The notes under the pieces are model-generated. The model had not been told where the DNA came from. It ran no database searches and saw only the letters and a program-made list of their open reading frames with translations. The position numbers and the translations under genes were made by a program. Positions 21,300-32,313 of a DNA stretch of 64,000 nt are shown one piece after another. The stretch comes from Euglena gracilis. Its lineage: Eukaryota; Euglenida; Euglenophyceae; Euglenales. The DNA lies in contig CP154957.1 in the NCBI GenBank assembly GCA_039621445.1, forward strand, positions 3,528,504 through 3,592,503, in the 5' to 3' direction. Within the stretch, counting starts at the first letter, position 1, and every line of letters begins with the position of its first letter.

Positions 21300-22960
21300 T
21301 GCAAGTGGGATCGATCCCAGTTTAGGTGTTGTCCTTCCCGATTCCGGCATTCCACCGGGGTATTTTTTTTGGTGGTTCTGCCACACGGACTGTCACAGTT
21401 ATCCCCATATGAAATATATGAAAGGGAGTTACATTAGGGTTAGGAATAGGGTTAGAGTCAGGGATTTTTGGCTAATATTAGCGTCGTCTTAAAACAGGCA
21501 TAAAATGCCTAAATTTCGGATTAAAGTTACGCCGGAAATTAAACCACCATCGGCACCCCAACCCTGTCATTTAAATAACCCCATTTCACCCAACTCCACA
21601 TCCAAAAAAACGACTCAAAACCGCACGTGAATCGGGGGTTTCCGGGGCACTCCTCGGACCCGGGTAATGGTGCGCCATACAAGTGAGACTGATGACAGGC
21701 CTCGTCATACTACCCCCCCCCCAGGGGCAGTCTAAGGCTGCTTTCCATAATATCCCAATGCCAAAGGGAACAAAGAGGCTAAGTGATCATTATTTGGGGG
21801 TCAATTATTTGGGAGGGTTTTGACCAATGTCTTTGGGCCTGCCAGGGTTGTGAGGATTTATGATTCTGACAGACTTCAGGGCGTTTGTTACTGTGCGCAT
21901 GGCGCCCTGGATGGGTTTTCTCTCAGCCCAGGGAACTCTGCCCCGGGGATGGGTGGGGTCCAGGGGCAGGGTTCAATTTATAATAAAATATAATACATAT
22001 ATGATGTATAATTTATATGATGTATAATATATAATATGTATAATATATATTATATTATTATATATATATTATATATTATATATATTATTATATTATTATA
22101 TATATTATATATATATATATAGTATCTATAATATGTAATATATGGTATATAGTATCTACAATATGTAATATATATTATATCTATAATATATAATATACAT
22201 TACATAACATCTATAATATATAAAGTTGATATTATATAATAAATATATATGATATATACAATAATGTTTTAGGAGGGTATTCGGAGTTCAGGCAGAGGGG
22301 GTCTCCAACCCCAGGACCAGCCTCTGACCCACCCCCAGGGGTCCAGCTAGCTGGCACCTTTGACTGTCTGCCCGCAGGATTCATGGGAAGTTGCGTCCAG
22401 GTCAATCCAGCTTGATCAACACAGTTTGTTCAAGCACAAACCTCGCAGGATGGGAAAATTTAAAATTCATGGCCAAAAGCTTGGGGGCAGTGTCCGATTT
22501 TCAAAATCCTCAAAAGTGCAGTTGCTGTGCGGGAAGGAATGCTCCTCCATCTCCAGATGCTGCATTTCTTGGCTTTGGGCTGTAGACCGGGGTGCCGGGC
22601 ATGGGTCTTCAACAAACCCCGAATGGTTTCCCAGGGGCTCCACAGACGCAAATTTGAGGCGTGGCTGACCCGCCCAGAGGGGGGGGGGTGCTTTTGGGTT
22701 TGCACCCCAAGGATTTGAACCGAAGTTCCATCCGAGAATCCAAATCTCAGTGGTTGATTCCGAATGCCAAATACAATTGGAGGCGTTTTTTTTTTTTGAT
22801 GCAGTATGAGTGATTTCCCCATGGCAACGTCCTGATGCATTTGGCCATGTGTGTGTGTATGTGTGTGTATACATTTGGCCATGTATATAGTATTTCGCAA
22901 TGGATCTGGCTGGGTCCCCCGAGACCCCACCTCCCTGGGGGGGGGGGGGGCTCAAATTCA
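21300..22960. other. Intron-like; telomere-like tract and long TA microsatellite
   Basis: Positions 21433-21455 hold TTAGGGTTAGG then AATAGGGTTAG. Positions 21978-22265 are almost pure TA/TATA low complexity. Positions 22846-22880 hold TG repeats. The 22360-22668 frame has no recognisable product. Confidence 0.55.
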
Positions 22961-22961
22961 G

Positions 22962-23183
22962 CCAGCCCCCGACCCCGCCCCTTCCATCGCACGGCTTTGC
23001 CCGCCGCCCCGCTGCCCGCTGAGCTGCACGCCTGGGCGTGCGTGTTCGCCGCTGGCTCCGCGGTGGCCCCCGCCCATGCTGCAGCCCAGGGCGTCCCATT
23101 CCTGCAACGAACCTCTTGGGGGCTGCCCCCCCCCCTGCGGCGCATCGAGAACGACACAAGCCAGGAACAAAGTGCTTCACGCT
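22962..23183 (+). CDS. GC-rich putative exon, unknown protein
   Basis: Follows a G run and CTCAAATTCAG; a possible donor is CGCT|GTAAAT. The core reads LPAELHAWACVFAAGSAV and HAAAQGVPFLQRTSWGL, with GC-ending codons and Ala-rich helical character. Enters in phase 1. A downstream alternative end cannot be excluded. Confidence 0.4.
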
Positions 23184-23644
23184 GTAAATGCCATCCCCCT
23201 CAATGTCCAACGGTCCCCCCATGTCGAACTACCAACCCCCCCCCCCGGTCAGAGGACAGAGGTTACCGGTCGTTGGACATGGGGGGAAATATTTTGCGAA
23301 AATGCAATCAGACGGCCCGATTTTGGGGGGGGGGGGGTCCCCCAGGGGGGTCTCGTCGTGCCAGGCCGGGTGGGGAGCCCCCCCCAGGGGTTTTAAGAAG
23401 CCTGATCGATTTGAACCCCCCAGAAAAGCACAAAAACAGCAGAGATTTGCGCATTTGTCAGGAAAAAGAATTAAATGAAATTCAATAAATATAATAATAA
23501 ATAATAAACAATAATAAATGAATAATAATAATAGTAATAATAATAATAATACACATGGATATATAACACATATATATTAAATAAAATATTCAGAAATTGA
23601 AAAGTGGCCGCCAAAGCAACCCCCCGAAGGGGGTCGGTGAGCAG

Positions 23645-23787
23645 TGGCGTGGCCCCCGACTGCCCCGCACTGCTGGACCCGGCGCTGGCGGTGGTCAGCT
23701 GCCCCTCCCCCCTGCCGGGGCCCGTGGTGGTGGCGGGGCTGGCGTACCTGGGGGACGGGCATCCCTTTGATGAGCCTGGTGCTGGAG
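23645..23787 (+). CDS. GC-rich putative exon, unknown protein
   Basis: Acceptor GGTGAGCAG. The reading GVAPDCPALLDPALAVV, PLPGPVVVAGLAYLGDG has G/C in almost every third position and is hydrophobic. Two donors are possible: GGC|GTACCT at 23743 (phase 2) or GGAG|GTTCGT at 23787 (phase 1). The first would join in phase to the exon at 26375. Confidence 0.45.
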
Positions 23788-24162
23788 GTTCGTGGTGTGG
23801 GACGCGGTGCTGTCCTCGAGAGTTTGCACATTGTCTTCTGAATGAGAAAGCATATATTAAAAAGACCAATTGAATATTTATTTATATTTATTTGTTAATA
23901 TCAATTTAAACCATGAATTGCAATGCCGAAACCCTGTGGCGTTCATGGCGTTTCATCTTTTTTGGGCTGTTTTTTTTTTAGTTTCTCACCTGTCATGTAT
24001 CCACCCCGCTGTTCGATATTTCCGAGTTGTTTTGTTTCCGCGCTTTTCAACTTCCAAAGGACGTTTAGCAAAACCATCCAAAAAATCTGAGAGTTTTTTT
24101 TCTCCTGCGCCTCCCCACGACCGCCGCGGCTCAACGGGGTGCCTGGCGCTGCCGCCCGCCAG

Positions 24163-24273
24163 CATGTCGGCCCTGCACCCACTGCAGCGCTGCTCGACGC
24201 CTGCGCCATACTGCTGCGGCACCCAGCCCAGGCTGGACTCGAAGGCAAGGCCGACCCCACCTCCCGAGCGGGG
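24163..24273 (+). CDS. GC-rich putative exon, unknown protein
   Basis: Acceptor GCCCGCCAG, phase 0. The reading HVGPAPTAALLDACAILL and RHPAQAGLEGKAD looks like a short helical segment. The donor (GGG|GTGGGG) is inferred. Its phase does not join to the exon at 26375, so it may belong to another transcript or be spurious. Confidence 0.35.
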
Positions 24274-25298
24274 GTGGGGGCGGAGGAGCAAAATGCCAGT
24301 GGACCAAAACCATGGAAGACGAAAATTTTGGTAACCTGCCCATATTTTACCATAATTTTTGCCGTAATTTCTGACCGGCAGGGGCAAAAGGGCTCGACAC
24401 ATGGCAAAAAAGGAGTGCTAAAAGCGGTGGAACACAAATTATTAAATTATCCCAAAATCAATTTTACCATAATTTTTGTCTACCATGATTTTGGTCTACC
24501 CCCCCCCCAGGAAACCGTCGTGACCAAGAACCTGTCAGGAACCTCCCCAGGAAATTGTCATGGTTCCTGGTGGCCAACTTGTCACGTTCCAGATTCCGGG
24601 GCTCGAACAGGTGGCCTGAGTTCCTGAGTATTTTGACCACCAAAGTCAAAGTCAGCCTGACCCGATGCAGCCGTGAGAGGCGCGGCCGCCCGCACCGTAG
24701 AGCTGTTCCTCTCCCGACGCGCCGGGGGCCTCGAGGACTTCTCAGTCTTGTTTGCTGAAAACTGCTTTTAAAATGGAGGGTACATCCATGTCCACAAGTT
24801 TTCAGCCAAGTGTTCAACGGACTCACAGGGGCTGGGTTGCGAGCACGATGCTGAGCAATATGGCAGCTCTGTAGCGTAAAGTGAAACGCGAAATGGATCC
24901 TGCAGTATTGATTCAATGCTGTTTTCTGTCTCATTTTTTCTTCCAGTGATTCCATTTTTTTTTGAGAAGGCAGTTCAGTTGCCATCCTCGGAGGTGTAAA
25001 TTGATAAATTTATTGAGACCAATGCGGATATGCGGGGGTGAGGATAAATTAAAAGTCAGAATGAGTTTTTAAACAAAAATTCAAACAGGTGAAATCACGC
25101 AGGCGAGAATTCACATTTAGAAGAAATTGTTCAGGCCTCTGCTGATGGCAGTGTTGTGGAAGCTGCCCTCTGTTCCCTCCCACCAACCAACCGAACCTGG
25201 AGCTGGTGGCCCCCCGCCTTCCTGCCCTCCTTGCAGGCCTCTGCTGTGAAGACCACGCGGCCCGAAAGTGCATGGTGTATACTGCGGCATGCTTGCAC

Positions 25299-25299
<1 letters not shown>

Positions 25300-25341
<42 letters not shown>

Positions 25342-25495
25342 CGTGCGTGCTGTGTTGTGTTCTGTTGTGTTGTGTTGTGTTGCGTTGTATTGTGTGTGTG
25401 TTCTGTTCTGTTCTGGTGTGGTGTGGTGTGGTGTGGTGTGGTGTGGTGTGGTGTGGTGTGGTGTGATGTGGTGTGTTGTGTGTTTTTGTGTGTTA
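25300..25495. repeat. (GT)n tract passing into a GGTGT pentanucleotide array
   Basis: Plain GT to about 25333, then GCGC, TGTTGTGT variants, then a regular 5-bp GGTGT array at about 25414-25475. Confidence 0.9.
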
Positions 25496-26374
25496 CAAAA
25501 GCACAATCAGGCTGCAGAATGATCGGATGAAACCAGAGCTGCTCAATACTCCTCCCTCTCATGGCTTTGGGGGGGTGAGGTTTCAAATGGCGCTATGCAG
25601 ACGCACGTGCACCTTCACCCTGTTCTTGCCAACATGCCAAGACCAAATAAATGCAATCAATGTAGCGCAAGAAAACAGCATTTCAAAAGCTAGGCTCCTG
25701 GGCTTCAGCACGAAGGTTTTTGTTTTGGAATCCGACCACCCAGAGCGGGTAATTATTGTCCCCGCCCCCATGGGGTTTCAGGATTCGCTGGGCGGGTTTG
25801 GGTCGCTTCCCCACCCCCGCTGCCTGGCAGGGGTGCACCAAGGGTTGGGTCCGGCCCAACTGAAGGCCAGGTCTCAAAATAACATGGGTTGGGGCTGATT
25901 GGGGGGGCAAAAAAAAACGTGGGTGGGTTTGGGTCACGGAAATGTGCCTGCCCTCCCCCGGGGTCACCAAATGAAATCTATGATCCTCCCTGGGGGGGGG
26001 AGCGAGGGTGCTTTTTTGTTTCGAGTTTTTTTAATTTTGGTGATCCGGAGGATCGGAGGGTGGGCGGGTGGGTGTGCGCCCGGGGCAGCTTCCTCCATTC
26101 TCCATTTTCACGTTTTGTTGGATCTCTCTCTTTCCATTCTCTATTTTCCATTTTCGGCGCGACGCGCGCCGACAATAAAGTTTGGACCCGAAAATTGACA
26201 TTGACCCCCTGAAGTGGGTGCCGAGCCCCTCCCCACCCCCTCAATGTGATCCCCAGGGGGGGGAGGGGTCCAGACCCCCTCCCCCGGTCCTAAAAAAAGT
26301 CTGGTGGGTGGTGGGGTCTGCTTTGTGACTCCTCCCACACCCCCTTCCCCCATTCCCCCCTTTCCCCGTCGCAG

Positions 26375-26472
26375 AGTCTTCCTCGTGGTCGGAGACCTGG
26401 GGCCGCTGCTGCCGCCCTGCCTGGCGTACCTCTGCCACGCCCAGGGCTGGACGGACCTCCCAACACGCGATG
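26375..26472 (+). CDS. Probable internal exon, unknown protein
   Basis: Acceptor CCTTTCCCCGTCGCAG has a long pyrimidine tract; donor is CGCGATG|GTGGGT. The 98-bp exon reads VFLVVGDLGPLLPPCLAY and LCHAQGWTDLPTRD. Nearly every third position is G or C. Enters phase 2, leaves phase 1. The hydrophobic first half could be a buried strand/helix or part of a membrane segment. Confidence 0.52.
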
Positions 26473-26827
26473 GTGGGTGGGGCCTTTCCCCCCCCCCCCT
26501 GCTGCTATGATCCGGGCCTCTGGGTCTCTCGGTTTTTTGGGGGAGAGGAGGGCTCAAAGAAAATATAAGCCCCACCAAAAAATCAGCCCCTGCCAATTTT
26601 ACGGAAAAGTTGTTGGGCCTCCAGCAATGTGGTACGCTTTTGTCTTTGTCTGCCAAAATTGTCACCCGCCAGGGAAAAAAGATATAAACCCCCCCCATTT
26701 AAACCGACTCCCCTTCTAAACCGACCTACCCTTCCAAACCGACCCATTGAGAAAATTTCAACCAAAAAAAGAAATAAACCGACCCATGGCAAGTTGGATA
26801 ACAAACATGCGCAACATACCTCCCCCC

Positions 26828-27055
26828 CCCCCTTGTCTAAGCACCACCCTTGTCTAAGCACCACCCCCCCGGTTCTTACCCATCTTTTTACAGGTCATCG
26901 TCACGGGGAGGTTTATTTTGTGTGCATTTTTAAGGGAAATTTCTCAAACATTTCGAAATTTCTGCAACTTCTGAGACCTGATTTGGTGAGGTATTGTTGA
27001 TTTCTGCATCCAAATGTGTGTAAGTTCAACAGTGGACCTCCAAATTAAGGTGAAT
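26828..27055 (+). repeat. Dispersed repeat family G (CTTGTCTAAGCACC), copy 1
   Basis: Begins CCCCTTGTCTAAGCACCACC and ends GTAAGTTCAACAGTGGACCT. The copy at 29026-29240 preserves both ends and much of the middle (CTGATTTGGTGAG). A compact inverted version lies at 27105-27215 and a diverged one at 45283-45345. Confidence 0.7.
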
Positions 27056-27269
27056 TTTTCTTTTTCGGCGCGAAGCGCCGGATTTTTTTTGCATTCAAAA
27101 ATTTCCCCCTTGTCTAAGCACCACCCCCCTGGTTCTTACCCATATTTTGGCAAAATAAGCACCACCCCCCCGGTTCTTACCCATCTTTTCCGGTTCTTAG
27201 ACAAGGGGGGGGGGAGGTAATGGAAGCCGCCAACGGAAAGAGCGTCCATGCTCATTGAATAATTAGTAT

Positions 27270-27565
27270 TGATGACCCAAAATTAGGATTTTACACCCAA
27301 AATTTGGCATTTGCTTCAAAAATTTTGGAGTTTGCACCTCAAATTGGGCATTTTCTTCCGAAAATTTGGTGTTGGAACCCAAAAATTACAAAATTAGGCA
27401 TTTGCTATCTAGAATTTGAAGTTTGCACCCAAAATTAGGCAGTTTGCCACCCAAAATTGGATATGACACCCAAAATTCAGCATTTGCCACCGAAAATAAG
27501 AATTTGCAGGCATTTGTCACTCAAAGTTAGGCATTGGCCAACCAAATTGGGCATTTGCCGATTGA
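27270..27565 (+). repeat. Degenerate tandem of a unit of about 24 bp (GGCATTTGCCACCCAAAATT)
   Basis: About a dozen imperfect units, each with a GCATTTGC and a CCCAAAATT half. Unit lengths vary. No coding. Confidence 0.75.
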
Positions 27566-27724
27566 AATTGCCTTGCTAACATCAACCCGCTTCCGTCGCG
27601 CCGTTGGCCAGCCGTGTGCTCCCCCTGAAACCGACCCCCCGTCTAAACCGACCCCCTCCAGGATTTCCGCCAACCCAAAAGTCCTAAACCGACGGGTCGG
27701 TTTAAATGGGGGGGGGGGGTTATG

Positions 27725-27748
27725 CATATGGGATGCATATATCCCATC

Positions 27749-27799
<51 letters not shown>

Positions 27800-27975
27800 T
27801 GATGGGATATATGGAATCCCATATATCCCATATATGGGATATATGGGATTCCATGTATCCCATATGGAATACAGGAAATTCCATATGAGTTCCACGTGGA
27901 ATTTCCATATGGAACTCATATGGAAATTCCATATGAGTTCCATGGAACTCATATGGAATTATGAGTTCCATAATT
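27725..27975. repeat. TA tract and cluster of overlapping palindromes
   Basis: After TATATA (27760-27800) come repeated self-complementary words: CCCATATATGGG, GGAATTCC-like and CATATG cores, with ATGAGTTCC and GGAACTCAT in both orientations. The strand could fold on itself over about 170 bp. Confidence 0.8.
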
Positions 27976-28054
27976 CAAAAAGTGGAACCGACCCAAAACG
28001 TTGACCCGGGGCTCATTTTTTTTGAAAGGCAGGTTTGGGGCCGGTTCTGCCCAG

Positions 28055-28219
28055 CCAGCCCTGGCCACGCCCTGGGGGACTCCCGCGCCGGCGGGGGCGT
28101 TGGGCTGGCGACGTTTCACTTACTGGCGGCGACGTCCACCGTCCTGAAGCGTCACGCGGCACAGGCGGCGGCCTTCGAGGCGCAGGCTGGCGGGGGGTGG
28201 CGGGACAGGGAGGCGGGGC
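28055..28219 (+). CDS. Probable exon, unknown protein
   Basis: Acceptor GGTTCTGCCCAG; donor GGGGC|GTGGGT. The reading SPGHALGDSRAGGGVGL, ATFHLLAATSTVLKRHAA, QAAAFEAQ is Ala-rich and helical, with GC-ending codons. Phase 1 at the start fits the end of 26375-26472, and phase 1 at the end fits the next exon at 28411. Confidence 0.48.
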
Positions 28220-28239
28220 GTGGGTGACCCCAGAGCGTT

Positions 28240-28266
28240 TTCCATATGTTCTGTGTTGTGTGTGTG

Positions 28267-28297
<31 letters not shown>

Positions 28298-28405
28298 CCG
28301 TGTTGTGTGTGTTTTGTTTGTGTGTGTTGTGTATGTGTGTGTTGTGTTCGTGTGTGTCTGTGTTGTGTGTTGTGTGTGTATGTGTGTTGTGTTGTGTGTT
28401 GACCA
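28240..28405. repeat. TG-rich microsatellite within an intron
   Basis: Irregular (TG)n with TTGTG interruptions, filling most of the predicted intron between 28219 and 28411. Confidence 0.9.
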
Positions 28406-28410
28406 TCCAG

Positions 28411-28559
28411 CATCCCCGGCCAGGCCCCAGCTGTTCGCTGCCCTGCAGCCAAGCACCTCTTCCACGGACCGTGCCCTGGCAGGCGGTGCACTGCAGCTGT
28501 GCGGGCAGCTGTGCGCCGCGACGGCAGACGTCGCCCAATATTGGCGCCTGGCGCTGGAG
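28411..28559 (+). CDS. Probable exon, unknown protein
   Basis: Acceptor TTGACCATCCAG; donor GCTGGAG|GTGGCG. The reading SPARPQLFAALQPSTSS, ALAGGALQLCGQLCAATA, DVAQYWRLALE is helical with natural hydrophobic spacing and GC-ending codons. Enters phase 1, leaves phase 0. No domain recognised. Confidence 0.52.
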
Positions 28560-28699
28560 GTGGCGCGAGGGCCAGGGGGCTCTGGACATACACAGCCTTG
28601 CACTGTCATTTTGGTTGGCGCATATCATGAGTGTGAGCTGTAGATGCCATGTATATATGCATAGGTGTGTGTGTGCGTGCGTGCGTGTGTGTGTATGTG

Positions 28700-28731
<32 letters not shown>

Positions 28732-28857
28732 TGTATGTATGTATGTATGTATGTATGTATGTATGTATGTATGTATGTATGTATGTATGTATGTATGTAT
28801 GTATGTATGTATGTATGTATGTATGTATGTATGTATGTATGTATGTATGTATGTATG
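28700..28857. repeat. (ATGT)n microsatellite
   Basis: About 39 tandem tetranucleotides, followed by TG/TA-rich DNA to 28990. The apparent 100-290-codon frames across it are artefacts. Confidence 0.95.
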
Positions 28858-29025
28858 TGTGTGTGTATATATATATATATATATCTGTGTGTGTGTGCGT
28901 GTGTGTATGTGTATATGTATGTACATATGTGTGTATGTGTATGTGTGTATATATGTGTGTATGTGTACATGTGTGCATGTGTGTGTGTGTATGATGATTC
29001 CCGTATGGCTCATGACAGATACCCC

Positions 29026-29240
29026 CCCCCTTGTCTAAAGCACCACCTTTGCCTAAGCACCACCACCGCAGTTCGTACCCATCCTTTAAAGGTCTTCTTC
29101 TGGGGGGGTTTCTGTTGTGTGTGTTTTTAAGAGTAATTTCGAGAATTTCAATGTTTTAAAATTTTTGAAGCCTGATTTGGTGAGATATTGTTGATTTTTG
29201 AATCCAAATGCCTGTAAGTTCAACAGTGGACCTTCAATCA
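29026..29240 (+). repeat. Dispersed repeat family G, copy 2
   Basis: See the copy at 26828. This one has CTTGTCTAAAGCACCACC at the start and ends GTTCAACAGTGGACCTTC. Confidence 0.7.
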
Positions 29241-30280
29241 TTTCCAAACGCAAAGAAGCGGGTTATATTCCCCCCCCATCGAGATATGAATGCAGTTAAC
29301 CCACCCCAGAGGCGTCACTCCAGCGCATGGGGGGCGGGAGTAATATCCGCAGTTTCAACACCACTGATATCATTCCCTCCCCCTGTCCAGTGGCTGATTC
29401 TCAGGTTGGGAATTTGTCATCATGGCCTGTGCCCGCTCAGCTGCATGTCAACACATTTTGGGCTTGATCACAAACACTCACGGAATTTGCAAGAATTTTG
29501 CACGCTCCTCCAAACGCGACGTTTATGTGTTTCGAGATCAGTAATTGCTGGAACATATCTGGGGTCCAGATTAGAATGACCCTAAAAAGTTGTCTCCTTC
29601 CCTCCTGTGTTGGTGAAGTTGAAGTTGTCAACTGGGCCCATCGTCGGTGACACGTCATGTTGGGAAGTAGTCGCCTAGGCTTCCACTCGCTGGCTTGTCA
29701 GGTGGCAATTTCTTGGGTAATTCTTATCGCCTTCCCAAGAAGTTGGCCCCGGGCTGAGTTTTAAGGTGTGGCTGACCCACCCTACCCGAGCACGAACTCC
29801 AAGGCACCCACATCCGACACCCCCCCCCGGGGGGGGGGATGACCAGAAGTGCCTGGGCACTCCGTCACCAAAGGCTCCAGCAGCCCAGAAAAGGCCATTT
29901 TGGAGCGAATTGGTGTCTATGTCCTGGCCGGTGCAACCCTCCCTGCAGGTGGGTTCGTACCCTCGTGGGTAGGGCAGGCAGAGTCCAGAGACCCCCTCGG
30001 GGTGGGTTAATTTCAGCCTGGATGTCGCCTTGCCAGTACTGGCTGACTTCTGTGTATGTCAGGTGACAGCACCGGAGGACAGGCTCCAACAACAGCTCCC
30101 GGGTGCCATTTTTCGAAACGTTTTGGGAAACTGGGAAGGAGAAAACAAGCGTTCGAGGAAACGTTCCCAGCATAAACCCGCAGCATCAAAAGGCACTGTG
30201 CCATAAAAGTGCGCGGAATCCGCCCGTTGCCAACCCCGAGAAAGGCTGTTGCGTTGCGCTGGTGTCAGTTTTGTGTGAGA
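29241..30280. other. No supported gene
   Basis: Positions 29680-29735 resemble the CTGTCA repeat family. Around 29815-29840 is a C-run/G-run inverted repeat. Confidence 0.45.
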
Positions 30281-30281
30281 G

Positions 30282-30471
30282 CCCCGCCCACCCAACCCCA
30301 CCGGTGGCCCCCTGCGCGCGGCCTCTCGGCGGCGGCCGCAGCCACCGGCTGTACCTCCGGCACCTCCTCGCCGCCCCGCCGCCCCCTGGGCTGGGCCGGC
30401 CCACCGCCTGCCGGGCGGTGCTGGAGGCGACCGCGACCCCCCGGCACCGGGGTGCTGTGCTGCGAGCGCTG
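30282..30471 (+). CDS. GC-rich putative exon, unknown protein
   Basis: Opens after TTGTGTGAGAG. The frame RPLGGGRSHRLYLRHLLA and CRAVLEATATPRHRGAVLRA has GC-ending codons. A donor near GCGCT|GTGTTT is possible. Arg/Ala-rich; function unknown. The opposite strand is also open, so confidence is limited. Confidence 0.38.
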
Positions 30472-30499
30472 TGTTTCTGTGCAGCAATGGCAAGTTGCT

Positions 30500-32280
30500 G
30501 TGAAGTATGCCTCAAATGCCTTGACAGGGGGGCTGACAAAACAGGGGGCCACGCTTTTTTTACAGTTTTTTTGTGGTTTTTTTTCGGCGATTTTCGATTT
30601 TTGCAGGAGTTTTTTGGATTTGGAATTCACATTTTGGCCCGGATTTTTCCTTGAGACCAAGATTTTTGTTAAATTTTGCCATTTTTGCATGTTTGTGTGT
30701 GTTTGGCCAACAAGTTGCACGTTACATAATTTTGGAATCGGGTTCCAAAATCTAATTTAGGGTCCATGATGTGTCCCCACCCCTGGATCAAACAACTTCA
30801 AATGCACGCCATCAAAATTTGCCGCCCAAGCAACCTGCGCCCAGGCCACTTCACAAGAATGGCCACTGCCAATTAATACACACCGCGGCCATCAATTGAG
30901 GCTGTCGGATGACCCATTGGGGCATGATGGGGGGATTCCTATCCTTTGGTCTTCTCAAACAAAGTTACAGCAGTGAGAACGAATGGTGTTTCAATTTTTT
31001 GATGCAGGTTGCACCGGAAACAAACAAAAAACAAATCAAATTGAAGAAGAGTTTTCCTTTTGCCTTTTCATTTCTGGCCGGCTTGTGTTGTCTGTTGGAT
31101 GAAGTACAGCGCCGCCTTGAGAATTTGTCTTTGCACTGACCCCACTGGACTTGGATGCCTGTTTGCCGACTTTGTTGTCCTCGTTGGCCCCGCTGGTGGA
31201 GCAAGAAAGGTGTGCCCACGTTGAAAGATGTTTTTATTTGGTTCAAAGAGATAAGTGGGACCCTAAAAACGCACCATTGATAATCCGCCCTTTTTGGGAA
31301 CCAGGATTTAAACGGAAGTCTCTGCGGGTTTTTTGAAATTTATGTGCATCATTGATGCTTTTGATGAAAATGCCACATATCTGGAATCCCACGAACATCG
31401 CAAATGTCAAATCATGGCATTTGATGTCGAACAGATGACGTCATGGGCATCGACGTGTGATAAAATAACGTCGTCATTCAGTTAGTTCCTGAGTGGGAAG
31501 TTTTTTGTTGGTGCAAATCGTCTCACAGGGACCAGGCACTGCTTGTCGACCTCGCTGCAATGAGGGGCTGGCTGGCTCCGTCTCGAATGCTTTTCCAGGT
31601 GACCATCACGATATTGCATTTTTGATCATCGCATCAGTGGAATAAAGCCACCTGCATATGCAATAGTATTTGTGTCAATATTTAGTCTATAAATTTGTGA
31701 TATGCCTTGCTGTCCAAAGTTGAAGTCTACACATGTGTCATCGGTATTCTTGCATGTTCATTACTATTTTAGAGGAAATTATGATCTTGCAATTATACAT
31801 TTCCGAAGTAACCCCCCCCCCCATTTACACTGACGGGTCGCTGTGTCATTTTCGCATTTCTTGAAATCCCGGGCACGACAGAGCACAAGGTTACAGTCAA
31901 CACAACAGAGCGTCCAGGCTCACCCCGGCGTCCACCTTTGGCGCAATATGAACAGATGATGAACAGATGAACAGATGGATTGTTGTTTATTGGGGGTGGA
32001 CGACGAAACGGCAATGGACGGAGTCGCCCCCCCCCCTCCAGTCGAGGACCTTGACCCATTTATACTGACCCCCAATTTTACCAACCATGCAAGAGAGGGG
32101 GTCGGTATAAATGAAAGGAAAGGAGTTTTTTTCCTTCAGGGGTCGGTGTAATTGGGGAGAAATGGATTGCTTCTGATTTTTTCAGCGGGGGGGGGGGGGA
32201 ATTCCCTTGGGTTTTAACAGTTTAAGTAATTGCATCTTTAATCTGTGTTATAGTTTCATGCTTGCATACAGCGGTGGCCA
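30500..32280. other. No supported gene; one G/C-run inverted element
   Basis: Positions 31811-32150 begin with a C run and ATTTACACTGACGGGTCG and end with GGGGTCGGTGTAATTGGGG, an imperfect inverted pair. Otherwise nothing convincing. Confidence 0.45.
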
Positions 32281-32282
32281 CC

Positions 32283-32313
<31 letters not shown>

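Larger units (their letters stand above)
26688..27722. mobile_element. Element with inverted ends CCCCATTTAAACCGAC
   Basis: The left end AACCCCCCCCATTTAAACCGAC reappears inverted at about 27696-27720 as GTCGGTTTAAATGGGGGGGG. Both ends also carry extra AAACCGACC copies. About 1 kb lies between, including the CTTGTCTAAG repeats and the GGCATTTGCC tandem. A similar pair of ends with ATTTACACTGAC occurs at 31810-32150. No coding or target duplication could be read. Confidence 0.45.

Noticed and set aside
24130-24627. 162-codon top-strand frame as one exon
   Set aside because: Only the first 110 bp has GC-ending codons; the rest runs through the CTGTCA repeat.
28152-29130. Open frames of 270-290 codons of Tyr-Val-Cys-Met or Ile-His-Thr repeats
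   Set aside because: They are translations of (ATGT)n and TG tracts, open in several frames at once.
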